Under the pieces are notes generated by a model, which was not told the origin of the DNA, did not search any database, and was given only the letters and a program-made list of their open reading frames with translations. From Mycobacterium sp. 852002-51961_SCH5331710 (GTDB taxonomy: Bacteria > Actinomycetota > Actinomycetes > Mycobacteriales > Mycobacteriaceae), in the NCBI RefSeq assembly GCF_001665535.1, contig NZ_LZSQ01000066.1:1-64000 (forward strand): a stretch of 64,000 nucleotides of DNA, given 5' to 3'. Below, one piece after another: positions 19,579-31,458 of the stretch. Each line of letters opens with the position of its first letter. Position 1 is the stretch's first letter. The translations under genes were made by a program, and so were the position numbers.

Positions 19579-21603
19579 CCCGAGCGTCTCGGGCACCTCG
19601 ACGTCCTCACCGAGCACGTGCCTGGCCAGGAACCCGATCACCACCTGGTACCAGATCTTGGCGTGTTGCGGTGTGAGCACCCAGTGGTTCTCCGACGGGA
19701 AGTACAGAAACCGGTGCGGGCTGTCACCGTCGGCGTCGGCGGGCAGCCCCGAGTGGGTCAGCAACTCGTACCAGAGCCGCAGCGCCTCGCCGATCGGGAC
19801 GCGGTAGTCCTTGTCGCCGTGGATCACGAGCATCGGCGTGCGGATCCGGCCGACGTGGCGGTGCGGGGAGTTCTGTTCGGCCATGTCGCGCGTCATCTCA
19901 CGCAGCCAGTAGTACGACGAGTCGGTGGTGGCGCCGAACTGGTCGAGCGCCCAGAGGCTGGCATGGGTGACGATCGCGTCGAACCTGTCGGTGTGGCCGG
20001 CGACCCAGTTGGCCATGTAGCCGCCGAACGAGCCGCCCATCGCCGCCGTGCGGGAGGCATCGATGCGCGGATGTGCGCAGGCCGCGTCGGTGATGGCCAT
20101 CAGGTCCTCGAACGGCGCTCCGCCCCATGCGCCCCAGCCGCGCGCGACGAAGTCCTGCCCGTACCCGGTCGAGAGCCCGGGGTCGGGCAGCAGCACGGCA
20201 TACCCGCGGGCCGCCAGCAGCCAGGGATTCCATCGCCACGACCACACGTTCCAGCTGTTCAGCGGGCCGCCGTGGATCCACAGCAGCAGCGGCGCCTCGC
20301 CATCGCCCGCCGGCAGCACCACCCATGAGCGCACCCGGGTGCCGTCGTCGGTCGTCGTCTCGAGTTCGGTCAGCGTGCCCGGCAGCGGCGGCGCCTCGAC
20401 GCAGGGCAGTTCGGTGATCGCGCCGTCCGGATCGATGCGCACCGGGTGCGGCGGCCCGGCGTAGGAGCTGCGCAAGGCGAACAGCGCACCGTCAGGCGCG
20501 GCGGCCACATCGGAGTAGCAGTGGTCGTCGAACGTCAGCTGAGTGACCGCACCGTCGGCGACGCCGATTCGGAACACCGGTGCCCGCCCGTCCTGGTCGG
20601 CTGTGACGATCACCGCCGAACCGTCGCGCAGCCATGTCACCGAGGCCGGCCAGCGGTCCCAGTCGGCCGCGAGCGTCGTGGGTTCCGCACCAAACCGCAT
20701 ACAGCTGAGCATGATTCGTGGCGGAGTGTCGGGCGTCGAGAACGTCTCGCGGAGGTACACGACCGCGGACCCGTCAGGCGAAATGGCCGGACCCCAGACG
20801 TCTGCGTCGGGATCGTCGACCAGCACCGTGCGCTCACCGCTGTCGAGGTCGATCCGCATCAGCACCGAATGCCGGGACGCGCCCGGTGCCGGCCGTTGCC
20901 ACGTGGTGATCAAGAACTCCCCGTCGGAACTGATGTCGTAGTCGGAGTCGCGCAGGGCACCGCCGGGCGCGGCGGTCAGGTCGCGGACGTCTCCGCTGCG
21001 GGCGGTATCGGCGGTCAGGTCGACGCCGAGCAGGTGCGGTTCGCCGGGCCCGAGATCGGAGTCCCAGTGCCGGATCGGATAGCCGGTGTGCAGGATCGCG
21101 GTGATCTTGTTGTCTTTGCGGAGCTCGCGGAGCCGACGGTCGTCCTCGATCGTCCGCGCCGACGGCATCAGTGGTGAGCGCACCACCGCGACATCGGCAT
21201 CGCGGGCCGGGCGCACCGCCTCGACGCCGCCGGACAACGCCAGCACCTGCGCCGCCTCCCCGCCGGTGGCCGGGAGCCGCCACAGCGCGGCGGGCGGCTT
21301 GTCGTCGTCGCCCTTCGGGCGGGCGGCGACGAACAGTAGGTCGCCGTCGGCCGCGAACACGGGCGCCGACTCTCCCGTGGTCCCGCGCGTCAAGCGGCGC
21401 GCCGGCTGCACGCCGGCGGGATCGAGCTCCCACACCGCGGTGACGTATTCGGTTCTCTTGTCGTTGAGTTCGGCGATGGTGGTCACCAGCCGCGTGCCGT
21501 CCGGCGACAGTGCCAATCCCGAGACACGGGGCAGCCCGACGTACTCGTCGAGGTCGTCGAACGGTGCGCGATACGAGGCGGTGTGGGGGGCCGTCGCGGT
21601 CAT
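19576..21603 (-). CDS. S9 family (prolyl oligopeptidase-type) peptidase
   Basis: A 675-aa cytoplasmic serine peptidase of the dipeptidyl/acylaminoacyl-peptidase type. The N-terminal two thirds form a beta-propeller-like region (WD40-like repeats such as SPDGSAVVYLRE). The C-terminal alpha/beta-hydrolase domain has the nucleophile in GGSFGGYMANW, the Asp in HGDKDYRVP and the His in SENHW. No signal peptide is visible. I took the ATG at 21603 (MTATAPHTASY) because the upstream extension has no homologous look and would cover the intergenic operator. It is divergent from the HxlR regulator gene, which may control it. Confidence 0.92.
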   Translation of the reverse strand: MTATAPHTASYRAPFDDLDEYVGLPRVSGLALSPDGTRLVTTIAELNDKRTEYVTAVWELDPAGVQPARRLTRGTTGESAPVFAADGDLLFVAARPKGDDDKPPAALWRLPATGGEAAQVLALSGGVEAVRPARDADVAVVRSPLMPSARTIEDDRRLRELRKDNKITAILHTGYPIRHWDSDLGPGEPHLLGVDLTADTARSGDVRDLTAAPGGALRDSDYDISSDGEFLITTWQRPAPGASRHSVLMRIDLDSGERTVLVDDPDADVWGPAISPDGSAVVYLRETFSTPDTPPRIMLSCMRFGAEPTTLAADWDRWPASVTWLRDGSAVIVTADQDGRAPVFRIGVADGAVTQLTFDDHCYSDVAAAPDGALFALRSSYAGPPHPVRIDPDGAITELPCVEAPPLPGTLTELETTTDDGTRVRSWVVLPAGDGEAPLLLWIHGGPLNSWNVWSWRWNPWLLAARGYAVLLPDPGLSTGYGQDFVARGWGAWGGAPFEDLMAITDAACAHPRIDASRTAAMGGSFGGYMANWVAGHTDRFDAIVTHASLWALDQFGATTDSSYYWLREMTRDMAEQNSPHRHVGRIRTPMLVIHGDKDYRVPIGEALRLWYELLTHSGLPADADGDSPHRFLYFPSENHWVLTPQHAKIWYQVVIGFLARHVLGEDVEVPETLG

Positions 21604-21656
21604 GCCCCGTTCGTAGCACACGAACCGGCTGCCTTCCTGCGTCGAGACGCGAGTGA

Positions 21657-21671
21657 GTTTGATTTTCAAAC
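21657..21671. promoter_or_regulatory. Perfect inverted repeat GTTTGA-TTT-TCAAAC, candidate HxlR operator
   Basis: A 6-3-6 palindrome in the 90-bp gap between the divergent peptidase (start 21603) and HxlR gene (start 21694). It is AT-rich against a GC-rich background and is placed to control both promoters. Autoregulation of HxlR genes from a divergent operator is common in the family; binding here is inferred. Confidence 0.55.
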
Positions 21672-21693
21672 CATGGCGCGGCATGATGGTGCG

Positions 21694-22077
21694 ATGTCGA
21701 CGATCGCCACCGTGCCGTTGGCGGAGCTGCCCGGCCGCCCCTGTCCCATCGCGGCCGCCCTCGAGCTGGTCGGCGAACGTTGGGCGCTGCTGGTGGTCCG
21801 TGAAATCGCGCTGGGAACAACGCGTTTCAGTGACATCGTGCGTGGCACGGGCGCGCCGCGCGACCGCATCGCCGCGAGGCTGAGGGCGCTGGAGCAGGCT
21901 GGGGTGGTCGCACGGTCGCGCTACCGGGACGCCCCGGCGCGCCATGAATACCGGCTGACTGACTCCGGTCGGGCGTTGTTACCCGTTCTCGACGCACTGC
22001 TGGTCTGGGGTCAGGCCCACGCCGTCTCCGAGTCCGACCCCGACCGGCAACGCCGGTATCCCCCGCTCACCTCCTGA
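21694..22077 (+). CDS. HxlR-family winged-helix transcriptional regulator
   Basis: A 127-aa DNA-binding protein with the HxlR/MarR-like winged helix. CPIAAALELVGERWALLVV leads into helices and the recognition region RFSDIVRGTGAPRDRIAARLRALEQAG. C15 in RPCPIAAAL is the conserved N-terminal cysteine that serves as a redox or electrophile sensor in some members. The ATG at 21694 leaves the palindrome 22 bp upstream; an in-frame ATG at 21673 would abut it. The thioesterase gene follows after 19 nt, so both are probably one unit. The signal it senses is unknown. Confidence 0.9.
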   Translation: MSTIATVPLAELPGRPCPIAAALELVGERWALLVVREIALGTTRFSDIVRGTGAPRDRIAARLRALEQAGVVARSRYRDAPARHEYRLTDSGRALLPVLDALLVWGQAHAVSESDPDRQRRYPPLTS

Positions 22078-22096
22078 GCCGATCGAAGGAAATCCG

Positions 22097-22627
22097 ATGA
22101 CCCTCGAACTGGAGAAGGCACCCGGCCGCGAGGACTGGGGCCCGCAGCGTTCGCGCACCGTGACCTGGCACTCCCCCGGTCCGGGCACCGCCAAGGGCCT
22201 GTCGATGGCGGGTATCGACTACCTGCGCGCAATGGCCGAGGGCGAGCTGCCGCCCGCGCCGATCGGCGGGCTGATGCAGTTCGACATCGCGGGAGTCGAG
22301 CCGGGCCGTGTCGAATTCACCTGTGTGCCGGACGAATCCGCATACAACCCGATCGGCGCGATTCACGGCGGGCTGATCTGCACCCTTCTCGACTCGGTGA
22401 CCGGCTGCGCGGTGCACAGCACCCTGCCGCAGGGCAAGGGCTACACGTCGGTGGAAATCAAGGTGAACTACCTCAAGGCGGTTCGCCTCGACAGCGGCGT
22501 GCTCACCGCGACCGGAACCGTGGTCAAGGCCGGGTCACGGGTCGGCTTCGCCGAAGGTGTGGTGACCGACGGCTCCGGCGCCGTCGTGGCCACCGCGAGC
22601 AGCACGCTGTTGATCTTCGACCTGTAA
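22097..22627 (+). CDS. PaaI-family hotdog thioesterase
   Basis: A 176-aa hotdog-fold protein of the PaaI/YbgC acyl-CoA thioesterase group. The core reads NPIGAIHGGLICTLLDSVTGCAVHSTLP, including the HGG turn, and continues with TSVEIKVNYLKAV. The family hydrolyses aryl- or acyl-CoA thioesters; the substrate is unknown. An AAGGA ribosome-binding site precedes the ATG. It follows the HxlR gene and precedes an FAD monooxygenase, suggesting a small aromatic or acyl-CoA catabolic or detoxification unit under HxlR control, which is inference. Confidence 0.88.
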   Translation: MTLELEKAPGREDWGPQRSRTVTWHSPGPGTAKGLSMAGIDYLRAMAEGELPPAPIGGLMQFDIAGVEPGRVEFTCVPDESAYNPIGAIHGGLICTLLDSVTGCAVHSTLPQGKGYTSVEIKVNYLKAVRLDSGVLTATGTVVKAGSRVGFAEGVVTDGSGAVVATASSTLLIFDL

Positions 22628-22646
22628 TCCGACGCCCCCCGCGCGC

Positions 22647-22652
22647 TAGTTT
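22647..22652 (+). promoter_or_regulatory. TAGTTT -10 box of a probable leaderless promoter
   Basis: TAGTTT lies 6 nt before the ATG at 22659 of the FAD monooxygenase, so this gene may have its own leaderless transcript besides read-through from the thioesterase gene. Confidence 0.4.
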
Positions 22653-22658
22653 CGGTGC

Positions 22659-23825
22659 ATGCCAAAGCGGATCGTTGTGATCGGAGCGGGCATCGCCGGA
22701 CTGGCGACCGCCGTCGCGCTGCAACAACGCGGACACGACATCACCCTGGTCGAGGAGCGCACCGACACGTCGTCGGGGGCCGGGATCAGCATCTGGCCCA
22801 ACGCGTTGGCCGCGCTCGACGACATCGGCCTCGGCGACCCTGTGCGTCAGGCCGGCGGCCGGATCACCGCGGGCGCCGCGCGCTGGCGCGACGGCAGCTG
22901 GCTGCGACGTCCCGAAGCGCAACTCATCGTCACGTCCCTGGGCGAACCTCTCGTGGTCATCCGCCGTTCGGCGTTGACGTCGATCCTGGCCTCCGCGCTC
23001 GCCGACGGCACCGTGCGTGCCGGCGTGGCGGCCGAGGCGCTCGCGGTGACCGCCGACGGCGTCCGGGTCAGGCTGGCCGACTCCACGGTGCTGGACGCCG
23101 AGGCCGTCGTCGGCGCCGACGGCACCCACTCGATGGTCGCGCGCCATCTCAATGGACCTCTGCGCAACACCTACGTCGGCTACACCGCGTGGCGCGGGGT
23201 GGCGCATTGCCGGCTCGAACCCGAGCTCGCGGGTGAAACGCTCGGTCCCGCGGTCGAGTTCGGTCACGTCCCGATGGGCGAGCAGGACACGTACTGGTTC
23301 GCCACCGAGCGGGTGCCCGAGGCGACGAGCGCGCCGCAGGGCGAACTGGCGTACCTGCGGCAGCGGTTCGCGTCCTGGGCGCAGCCCGTTCCCGAGATCC
23401 TGGCCACCACCGATCCCGCCGACGTGTTGCGCAACGACCTCTACGACCGCGACGAGGCACGTCAGTGGTCGCGCGGCCCGGTGGTGACCGTCGGCGACGC
23501 CGCCCACCCGATGCGCCCCCACCTCGGGCAGGGCGGCTGCCAGGGGCTGGAGGACGCCGCGATCCTGGCCAGGTTCTCCGACGGCGACGACGACATCTCC
23601 GCGGCGTTCGCGCGGTTCGTCGCCTTCCGCCGGCCGCGGGTCCGCTCACTGGTGCGCGAATCGCGGTTCATCGGCCGCGTCATGAACCTGCCGCCCGCGC
23701 TCAGCGCACTGGCCAGCCGCGCGACGGTGCTGGGACCCGACGCGTTGGTGGCCCGCCACCTGGCCGCCGTGGCCGCGCGCTCGGCATTCCGGCCGCCCAC
23801 CGACCGCGACCTGTCCACGGCGTGA
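22659..23825 (+). CDS. FAD-dependent aromatic monooxygenase (salicylate/PHBH type)
   Basis: A 388-aa class A flavin monooxygenase. The N-terminal FAD motif is IVVIGAGIAGLATAVALQQRG and the second FAD and NAD(P)H site is VVGADGTHSMVAR. The C-terminal GD motif reads GDAAHPMRPHLGQGGCQGLEDA. The layout matches salicylate hydroxylase-like enzymes, FAD-dependent urate hydroxylase and zeaxanthin epoxidase-type proteins, so the substrate stays open. Its stop overlaps the GTG of the next gene. Confidence 0.9.
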   Translation: MPKRIVVIGAGIAGLATAVALQQRGHDITLVEERTDTSSGAGISIWPNALAALDDIGLGDPVRQAGGRITAGAARWRDGSWLRRPEAQLIVTSLGEPLVVIRRSALTSILASALADGTVRAGVAAEALAVTADGVRVRLADSTVLDAEAVVGADGTHSMVARHLNGPLRNTYVGYTAWRGVAHCRLEPELAGETLGPAVEFGHVPMGEQDTYWFATERVPEATSAPQGELAYLRQRFASWAQPVPEILATTDPADVLRNDLYDRDEARQWSRGPVVTVGDAAHPMRPHLGQGGCQGLEDAAILARFSDGDDDISAAFARFVAFRRPRVRSLVRESRFIGRVMNLPPALSALASRATVLGPDALVARHLAAVAARSAFRPPTDRDLSTA

Positions 23826-24388
23826 GCGTGCGCCTGGGTCCGCTGGTCGTCGAGTCCGCCGACCCGCATGCGATGTCCGCCTTCTGGGCCGCGGTCCTCG
23901 GCAGCGAGGCTGCGCGCCGGCTGCTGGTCTTCCGGCCGCAGGACCGTCCGAAGACGGTGAAGAACCGCGTCCATCTCGATCTCTATGTTCGCGACACCAA
24001 GACGCTGACTGACCTCGGCGCCCGCATCATCGCCGAGCACACCGGGTGGGCGACGCTCGCGGACATCGAGGGCAATGAGTTCTGCGCCTTTCCCGACGAT
24101 CAGGGCGACGCGGACCCGCCGGCGCGGGTGTTCGCGATCTGCACGGACAGCGCCCGGCCCGAGGAGCTCGCCACGTGGTGGGCCGCCCGGGTGGGAGCCG
24201 AGGTGCGCGACGGCCCCGACGGGACGCCGCGGTGGCTCTATCGGTCGGCCGGGTGGGAGGACCTCATCTGGAAGTTCGTCCGCGTCGACGACGAGCGCGT
24301 CGTTCCCAACCGGTGGCGATGGAGCGTCGACTCGGCCCCTGACGGCCTCATCGACCCGCAGGGCAACGAGTTCAGCGTGCTCCGCTGA
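23822..24388 (+). CDS. VOC-superfamily (glyoxalase-like) protein
   Basis: A 188-aa protein with two glyoxalase-like modules. The first contains HLDLYVRD and DIEGNEFCAF, the second SAPDGLIDPQGNEFSVL. This is the pattern of the glyoxalase-like domains common in actinobacteria. It could be a dioxygenase, isomerase or binding protein, and no catalytic set can be assigned. The GTG overlaps the monooxygenase stop (GTGA), so translation is coupled. Its last 17 nt overlap the 3' end of the convergent rpf gene. Confidence 0.8.
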   Translation: MSVRLGPLVVESADPHAMSAFWAAVLGSEAARRLLVFRPQDRPKTVKNRVHLDLYVRDTKTLTDLGARIIAEHTGWATLADIEGNEFCAFPDDQGDADPPARVFAICTDSARPEELATWWAARVGAEVRDGPDGTPRWLYRSAGWEDLIWKFVRVDDERVVPNRWRWSVDSAPDGLIDPQGNEFSVLR

Positions 24389-24887
24389 GCGTGCCGATCG
24401 GGTTCAGCAGCGCCGTGCACATCTGACGCGGGTTGACGAAGCCGAACAGCCCGCTGGACGGCATCGAGGCGCAACCCGTGGCCGAGGCAGGCACCGTCCG
24501 CGCAGGAGCGGAGGGCGCCGAGGGCGTGGTCCACACCGCGGGCGTGGCGCCGCGGGGCCCACACTTCGGCCACGCCTTCAGGCCCTGCGTGCGCAGGACG
24601 TTCTCGGCGACGCGGATCTGCTCGGCGCGCGAGGCGGTCGCCGGGTTGCCGACACCGCCGTTGGAGGCCCAGGTGGCCGGCTTGAACTGCAGGCCGCCGT
24701 AGTGGCCGTTGCCGGTGTTGGTCGCCCAGTTGCCGCCGGATTCGCATTCGGCGATGGCATCCCAGTTCACCGAATCGGCGTTGGCGGTGGCCAGCGAGGC
24801 GTCGGACAGGGCCATCGGCACCATCGCGAGCGCTCCGGAGATCGCCGCGGCCCACATGCCCTTGATAACTGCGGTACGAACGTTCAT
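24372..24887 (-). CDS. rpfE: Resuscitation-promoting factor (RpfE-like)
   Basis: A secreted peptidoglycan-cleaving lytic transglycosylase of 171 aa that helps dormant cells regrow. It has an N-terminal signal peptide (AVIKGMWAAAISGALAMVPMAL, then an Ala-rich cleavage region). The Rpf domain follows at about residues 38-112 (WDAIAECESGGNW with the catalytic Glu, [22 protein letters not shown]). A Pro/Ala/Ser linker and a short C-terminal segment complete it. Length and the position next to the Rv2449c and mobA homologues match RpfE. The ATG at 24887 has GGAAGGA upstream. Its 3' end overlaps the convergent VOC gene. Confidence 0.88.
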   Translation of the reverse strand: MNVRTAVIKGMWAAAISGALAMVPMALSDASLATANADSVNWDAIAECESGGNWATNTGNGHYGGLQFKPATWASNGGVGNPATASRAEQIRVAENVLRTQGLKAWPKCGPRGATPAVWTTPSAPSAPARTVPASATGCASMPSSGLFGFVNPRQMCTALLNPIGTLSGAR

Positions 24888-25050
24888 CTCTGCGGTCCTT
24901 CCCCGACCGTTTTTCACAAGGCCCGCATCCGAGAACCCCTCGATCTCCGCTGCGGTCATCCGGTGTGTCGGGTGATGAACGTCACGTGTTACGCGAGGGT
25001 CAAAAGTTTTATTCGTTACTTAATTGGCGTAAGAGCCCTCTGAGAAAGAA

Positions 25051-25082
25051 GAGGCGGTGCCGGAGTCATCCGGCACCGCCTC
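25051..25082 (-). terminator. Strong intrinsic terminator after the second rpf gene
   Basis: A perfect 14-bp GC-rich stem (starting GAGGCGGTGCC) with a GTCA loop lies 22 nt beyond the rpf stop. On the minus strand it is followed by TTCTTTCTC. This is the clearest intrinsic terminator in the window. It isolates this gene from rpfE downstream, so the two rpf genes are separately transcribed. Confidence 0.8.
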
Positions 25083-25104
25083 TTGTAAAGACGAAATACG
25101 GGGT

Positions 25105-26440
<1,336 letters not shown>

Positions 26441-27031
26441 CTAGGCGATTTGCACGTCGCGAATCGACGCGAGGTCGGCGGCGGTGTTGACGTTCGTCAG
26501 CGCCCGCTGCTCGGGCATCACGATCCGCTGAGTGTCGACCCGGTCGACCAGCGCGCGCATGCTGCGCTCGCCCGCAGCCACCAGTCCGGCGACGCGGCCG
26601 GCCAGCGCCGTGCGGTAGACCCCGGCGAGGTAATGGTCGCGACCGTCCCAGGGCAGCACGACGTCGGCGTGGAGCCGGACGGCGGGCCCGGCCAGTTCGT
26701 CGATCAGATCGGTCGTCAGCAATGGCATGTCCACCGCGGCGACGAACGCTAGTTCCGATCCGGCCTCGGCGGCCGCCCGTAACCCTCGACCGGTCGCCAG
26801 CAGCGGACCCACGCCGCGAACCTCGTCGCGCAGAATCTCGGCGTCGAGCGCGGGCAGTGCCTGCCCCGGCGCGGCGATGACGTACAGAGGCGCGCACCGC
26901 GGCTTGAGGATGCTCACCATCCGCTCCACGAGCGTGGTGCCTTCGTACGGCAGCGTGGCCTTGTCGCGGCCCATGCGGCGGGAAGCCCCGCCCGCCAGGA
27001 TGATTCCGGCCAACGGAACGGTGGTCGTCAT
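26441..27031 (-). CDS. mobA: Molybdenum cofactor guanylyltransferase
   Basis: A 196-aa nucleotidyltransferase that attaches GMP to Mo-molybdopterin. The N-terminal signature [20 protein letters not shown] is the GTP-binding motif of MobA. The metal-binding region [13 protein letters not shown] and the C-terminal NVNTAADLA follow. Homologue of Rv2453c. It lies 10 bp downstream of korB, in an operon-like run korA-korB-mobA. It provides the dinucleotide cofactor for bis-MGD enzymes such as the one at 3-5 kb. Confidence 0.9.
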   Translation of the reverse strand: MTTTVPLAGIILAGGASRRMGRDKATLPYEGTTLVERMVSILKPRCAPLYVIAAPGQALPALDAEILRDEVRGVGPLLATGRGLRAAAEAGSELAFVAAVDMPLLTTDLIDELAGPAVRLHADVVLPWDGRDHYLAGVYRTALAGRVAGLVAAGERSMRALVDRVDTQRIVMPEQRALTNVNTAADLASIRDVQIA

Positions 27032-27041
27032 GACCGAGACG

Positions 27042-28108
27042 TTAGTCGACAGTCCAGGTGTCTTTGCCCCGAAGCAGCGACTGAAGCGCCGCCGTGTCGT
27101 GCGCCTTCTCGGAACGGGCCGCGGCGACCTGCTGGCGGGCGGCGTCGTCGTAGGTCGGCTTGCTCACCCGACGGAAGATGCCCATCACCATGTGCTCGAG
27201 GTTCTGGTCCGACAGCCGCGACAGCGCGAACGCGTAGGCCGGGTCCTCGAGGTTCGCGTCGTGGATGACGATCTCGTCGGCCGACACATCGGCGGTCTTG
27301 GCGATCTCCAGCCCGTAGCCGGACTTCACCACGCAGTACTCACCGTCGGCACCGAACGTGACGGGTTCGCCGTGGGTGAGGCTGATCAGCCGCTCCTCGG
27401 CCCCCTCCTTACGCAGGGCGTCGAAGGAGCCGTCGTTGAAGATCGGGCAGTCCTGCAGGATCTCGACCAGTGCCGCGCCGCGGTGTGCGGCGGCAGCGCG
27501 CAGCACCTCGGAGAGCCCCTTGCGGTCGGAGTCCAGGGCCCGGCCGACGAACGTGGCGTCGGCACCGAGGGCCAGCGACACCGGGTTGAACGGGTAGTCC
27601 AACGAACCCATCGGGGTCGACTTGGTGACCTTGCCGACCTCCGACGTCGGGGAGTACTGCCCCTTGGTCAGCCCGTAGATCCGGTTGTTGAAGAGCAGGA
27701 TCGTGATGTTGATGTTGCGGCGCAGCGCGTGGATCAGGTGGTTGCCGCCGATGGACAGCGCATCGCCGTCACCGGTGACGACCCACACCGACAGGTCCTC
27801 GCGCGCGAGCGCCAGGCCGGTGGCGATCGTCGGCGCGCGGCCGTGGATCGAGTGGAACCCGTAGGTCTCCAAGTAGTACGGGAAACGGCTCGAGCAGCCG
27901 ATGCCGCTGACGAACGCGATGTTCTCGCGGCGCAACCCCAGTTCCGGCAGGAAGTTGCGGATGGTGTTGAGGATGACGTAGTCACCGCAACCGGGGCACC
28001 AGCGGACCTCCTGGTCGCTGGTGAAGTCCTTCGACTTCTGCGGCTGATCGGTCGTCGGCACCAGGCTGGTGCCCGCGGTCAACCCGAGATCTGCTCCGAT
28101 CAAATCGG

Positions 28109-28112
<4 letters not shown>
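27042..28112 (-). CDS. korB: 2-oxoglutarate:ferredoxin oxidoreductase, beta subunit
   Basis: The thiamine-diphosphate-binding subunit (356 aa) of the KorAB enzyme, which oxidatively decarboxylates 2-oxoglutarate with ferredoxin. It contains the cysteine motif WCPGCGDY near residue 38. The TPP motif [15 protein letters not shown] with the following [12 protein letters not shown] is also clear. The start overlaps the korA stop (ATGA). Homologue of Rv2454c. In mycobacteria KOR runs an alternative, CoA-dependent TCA step that is anaerobic-type but oxygen-tolerant (family knowledge). Confidence 0.95.
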
Positions 28113-30064
<1,952 letters not shown>

Positions 30065-30379
30065 GAGGCCTGCCTTCCACGCTGCGTGGGGATGTCCTCC
30101 GAGTCACTGTCGAGTCGACGCGCCGACGGTGGACGTCCACCAAAGTTTTGATGTCACTGCCAGTACCGATTATTGCACTTCTCTTAGGCAGCCCTTCACC
30201 GGACTCGCCCGCGGCGTGCCGCCGGCAGGGAGTCGAACGTACAGCTCAGCCGATGTGTTGATGCCTCGCGTGAGACAAAACTGTGTTGTTCGTCACGTCC
30301 GCGAGACAATAATTCTAAGGAAATGGTTACCGCTCAGTAGCCGCTAGCTAGCACCGTCTCGGCGCTGGTCGTCGCGTTG
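30065..30379. other. 315-bp intergenic region upstream of korA
   Basis: It contains no ORF with coding bias. The part from about 30140 to 30350 is AT-richer than the flanks and should hold the korA promoter. No distinct operator or hairpin was evident. Confidence 0.35.
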
Positions 30380-30523
30380 TCAGCCGGTATCTGCCGACGT
30401 CTCGGCGCGCCGCTGGTGCCAGCGCAGACGCAGGAGCAGCAGGTTGCGGTGCGCGAGGAAGCCGGCCGACAGCGGGTCACGCCAGACCGGCGTGCGGCGG
30501 TGCGGTTGCAGTTCGTTGGGCAC
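30380..30523 (-). CDS. Possible small protein (47 aa), unrecognised
   Basis: A short frame starting at a GTG and beginning VPNELQPHRRTPVWRDPLS. Almost every codon ends in G or C (about 90 percent), as in the neighbouring real genes, whereas the overlapping reverse frames do not keep that bias. The middle is hydrophobic and Arg/Leu-rich (FLAHRNLLLLRLRWHQRR). No good ribosome-binding site is seen. It lies divergent from fdhD. I do not recognise the family; it could be a real small gene or the remnant of a longer one. Confidence 0.4.
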   Translation of the reverse strand: MPNELQPHRRTPVWRDPLSAGFLAHRNLLLLRLRWHQRRAETSADTG

Positions 30524-30616
30524 GCATACATTGTGCCGTCCGGAGGACGCCGACGCCGCTTCGTGAGCTGGCGTCGTGATGAACAGCACGGAAACGTTAT
30601 CTACGACCGTTCGCCC

Positions 30617-30622
30617 TAGGGT
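30617..30622 (+). promoter_or_regulatory. TAGGGT -10 box of a probable leaderless fdhD promoter
   Basis: TAGGGT is followed by 7 nt and the ATG at 30630, so the transcript would begin at the start codon. It supports the internal ATG rather than the longer upstream frame. Confidence 0.5.
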
Positions 30623-30629
30623 GGGTGTC

Positions 30630-31454
30630 ATGGGTCGGGTCACAGCCAGGCGGCGGGTACAGCACGTGACCATGGACGCCGCGGTGGCGCGGCCGGAGAC
30701 CCTCGCCGTCGAGGAACCGCTGGAGATCCGGGTCAACGGCGCCGCCGTCACGGTGACGATGCGCACGCCGGGCTCCGACGTCGAACTGGCTCAGGGTTTC
30801 CTGCTCACCGAGGGTGTGATCGGAGGGCGTGACGACGTCGTGGCGGCGCGCTACTGCAAAGGGACGGGCGCCGACCAGCTCAACACCTACAACGTGCTCG
30901 ACGTGACGCTGGCGCTGGGCGTCGCAATGCCCGATACCGATGTGACCCGCAACTTCTACACCACGTCCTCGTGCGGGGTGTGCGGAAAGGCGTCGCTCGA
31001 GGCCGTGCAGCTGAGCAGCCAGCATGCGCCCGGTGACGACCCGTCGACCGTCTCCGCCGAGACGCTGGCGGCGCTGCCGGCCAGGCTGCGCAAGGCCCAG
31101 AAGGTGTTCGCCAGCACCGGCGGGCTGCACGGCGCGGCCCTGTTCGACAGCGACGGCGCCACGCTCGTCGTCCGTGAGGACATCGGCCGCCACAACGCCG
31201 TCGACAAGGTCATCGGCTGGGCGGTGGAGCAGAACCGCGTCCCGCTGACCGGAACCGTGCTGCTGGTCAGCGGGCGCGCATCGTTCGAACTGACGCAGAA
31301 GGCGGTGATGGCGGGCATCCCGGTGCTGGCCGCGGTGTCGGCGCCGTCGTCGCTGGCCGCCGATCTGGCCGCGGCGTCCGGGCTCACGCTGGTGGCCTTC
31401 CTGCGGGGCGAGTCGATGAACGTCTACACCCGGCCCGATCGCATCGTCCGCTGA
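30630..31454 (+). CDS. fdhD: Formate dehydrogenase accessory sulfurtransferase FdhD
   Basis: Transfers sulfur to the molybdenum cofactor of formate dehydrogenase and related bis-MGD enzymes. The 274-aa product carries the persulfide loop SSCGVCGK (C115, C118), the nucleotide-binding stretch [16 protein letters not shown] and [16 protein letters not shown]. Length equals the M. tuberculosis protein, but here it sits between korA and the MFS gene. With mobA 3.6 kb away it suggests a dispersed Mo-enzyme maturation set; the client may be the oxidoreductase at 2958-5291. Confidence 0.93.
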   Translation: MGRVTARRRVQHVTMDAAVARPETLAVEEPLEIRVNGAAVTVTMRTPGSDVELAQGFLLTEGVIGGRDDVVAARYCKGTGADQLNTYNVLDVTLALGVAMPDTDVTRNFYTTSSCGVCGKASLEAVQLSSQHAPGDDPSTVSAETLAALPARLRKAQKVFASTGGLHGAALFDSDGATLVVREDIGRHNAVDKVIGWAVEQNRVPLTGTVLLVSGRASFELTQKAVMAGIPVLAAVSAPSSLAADLAAASGLTLVAFLRGESMNVYTRPDRIVR

Positions 31455-31458
31455 GGCC

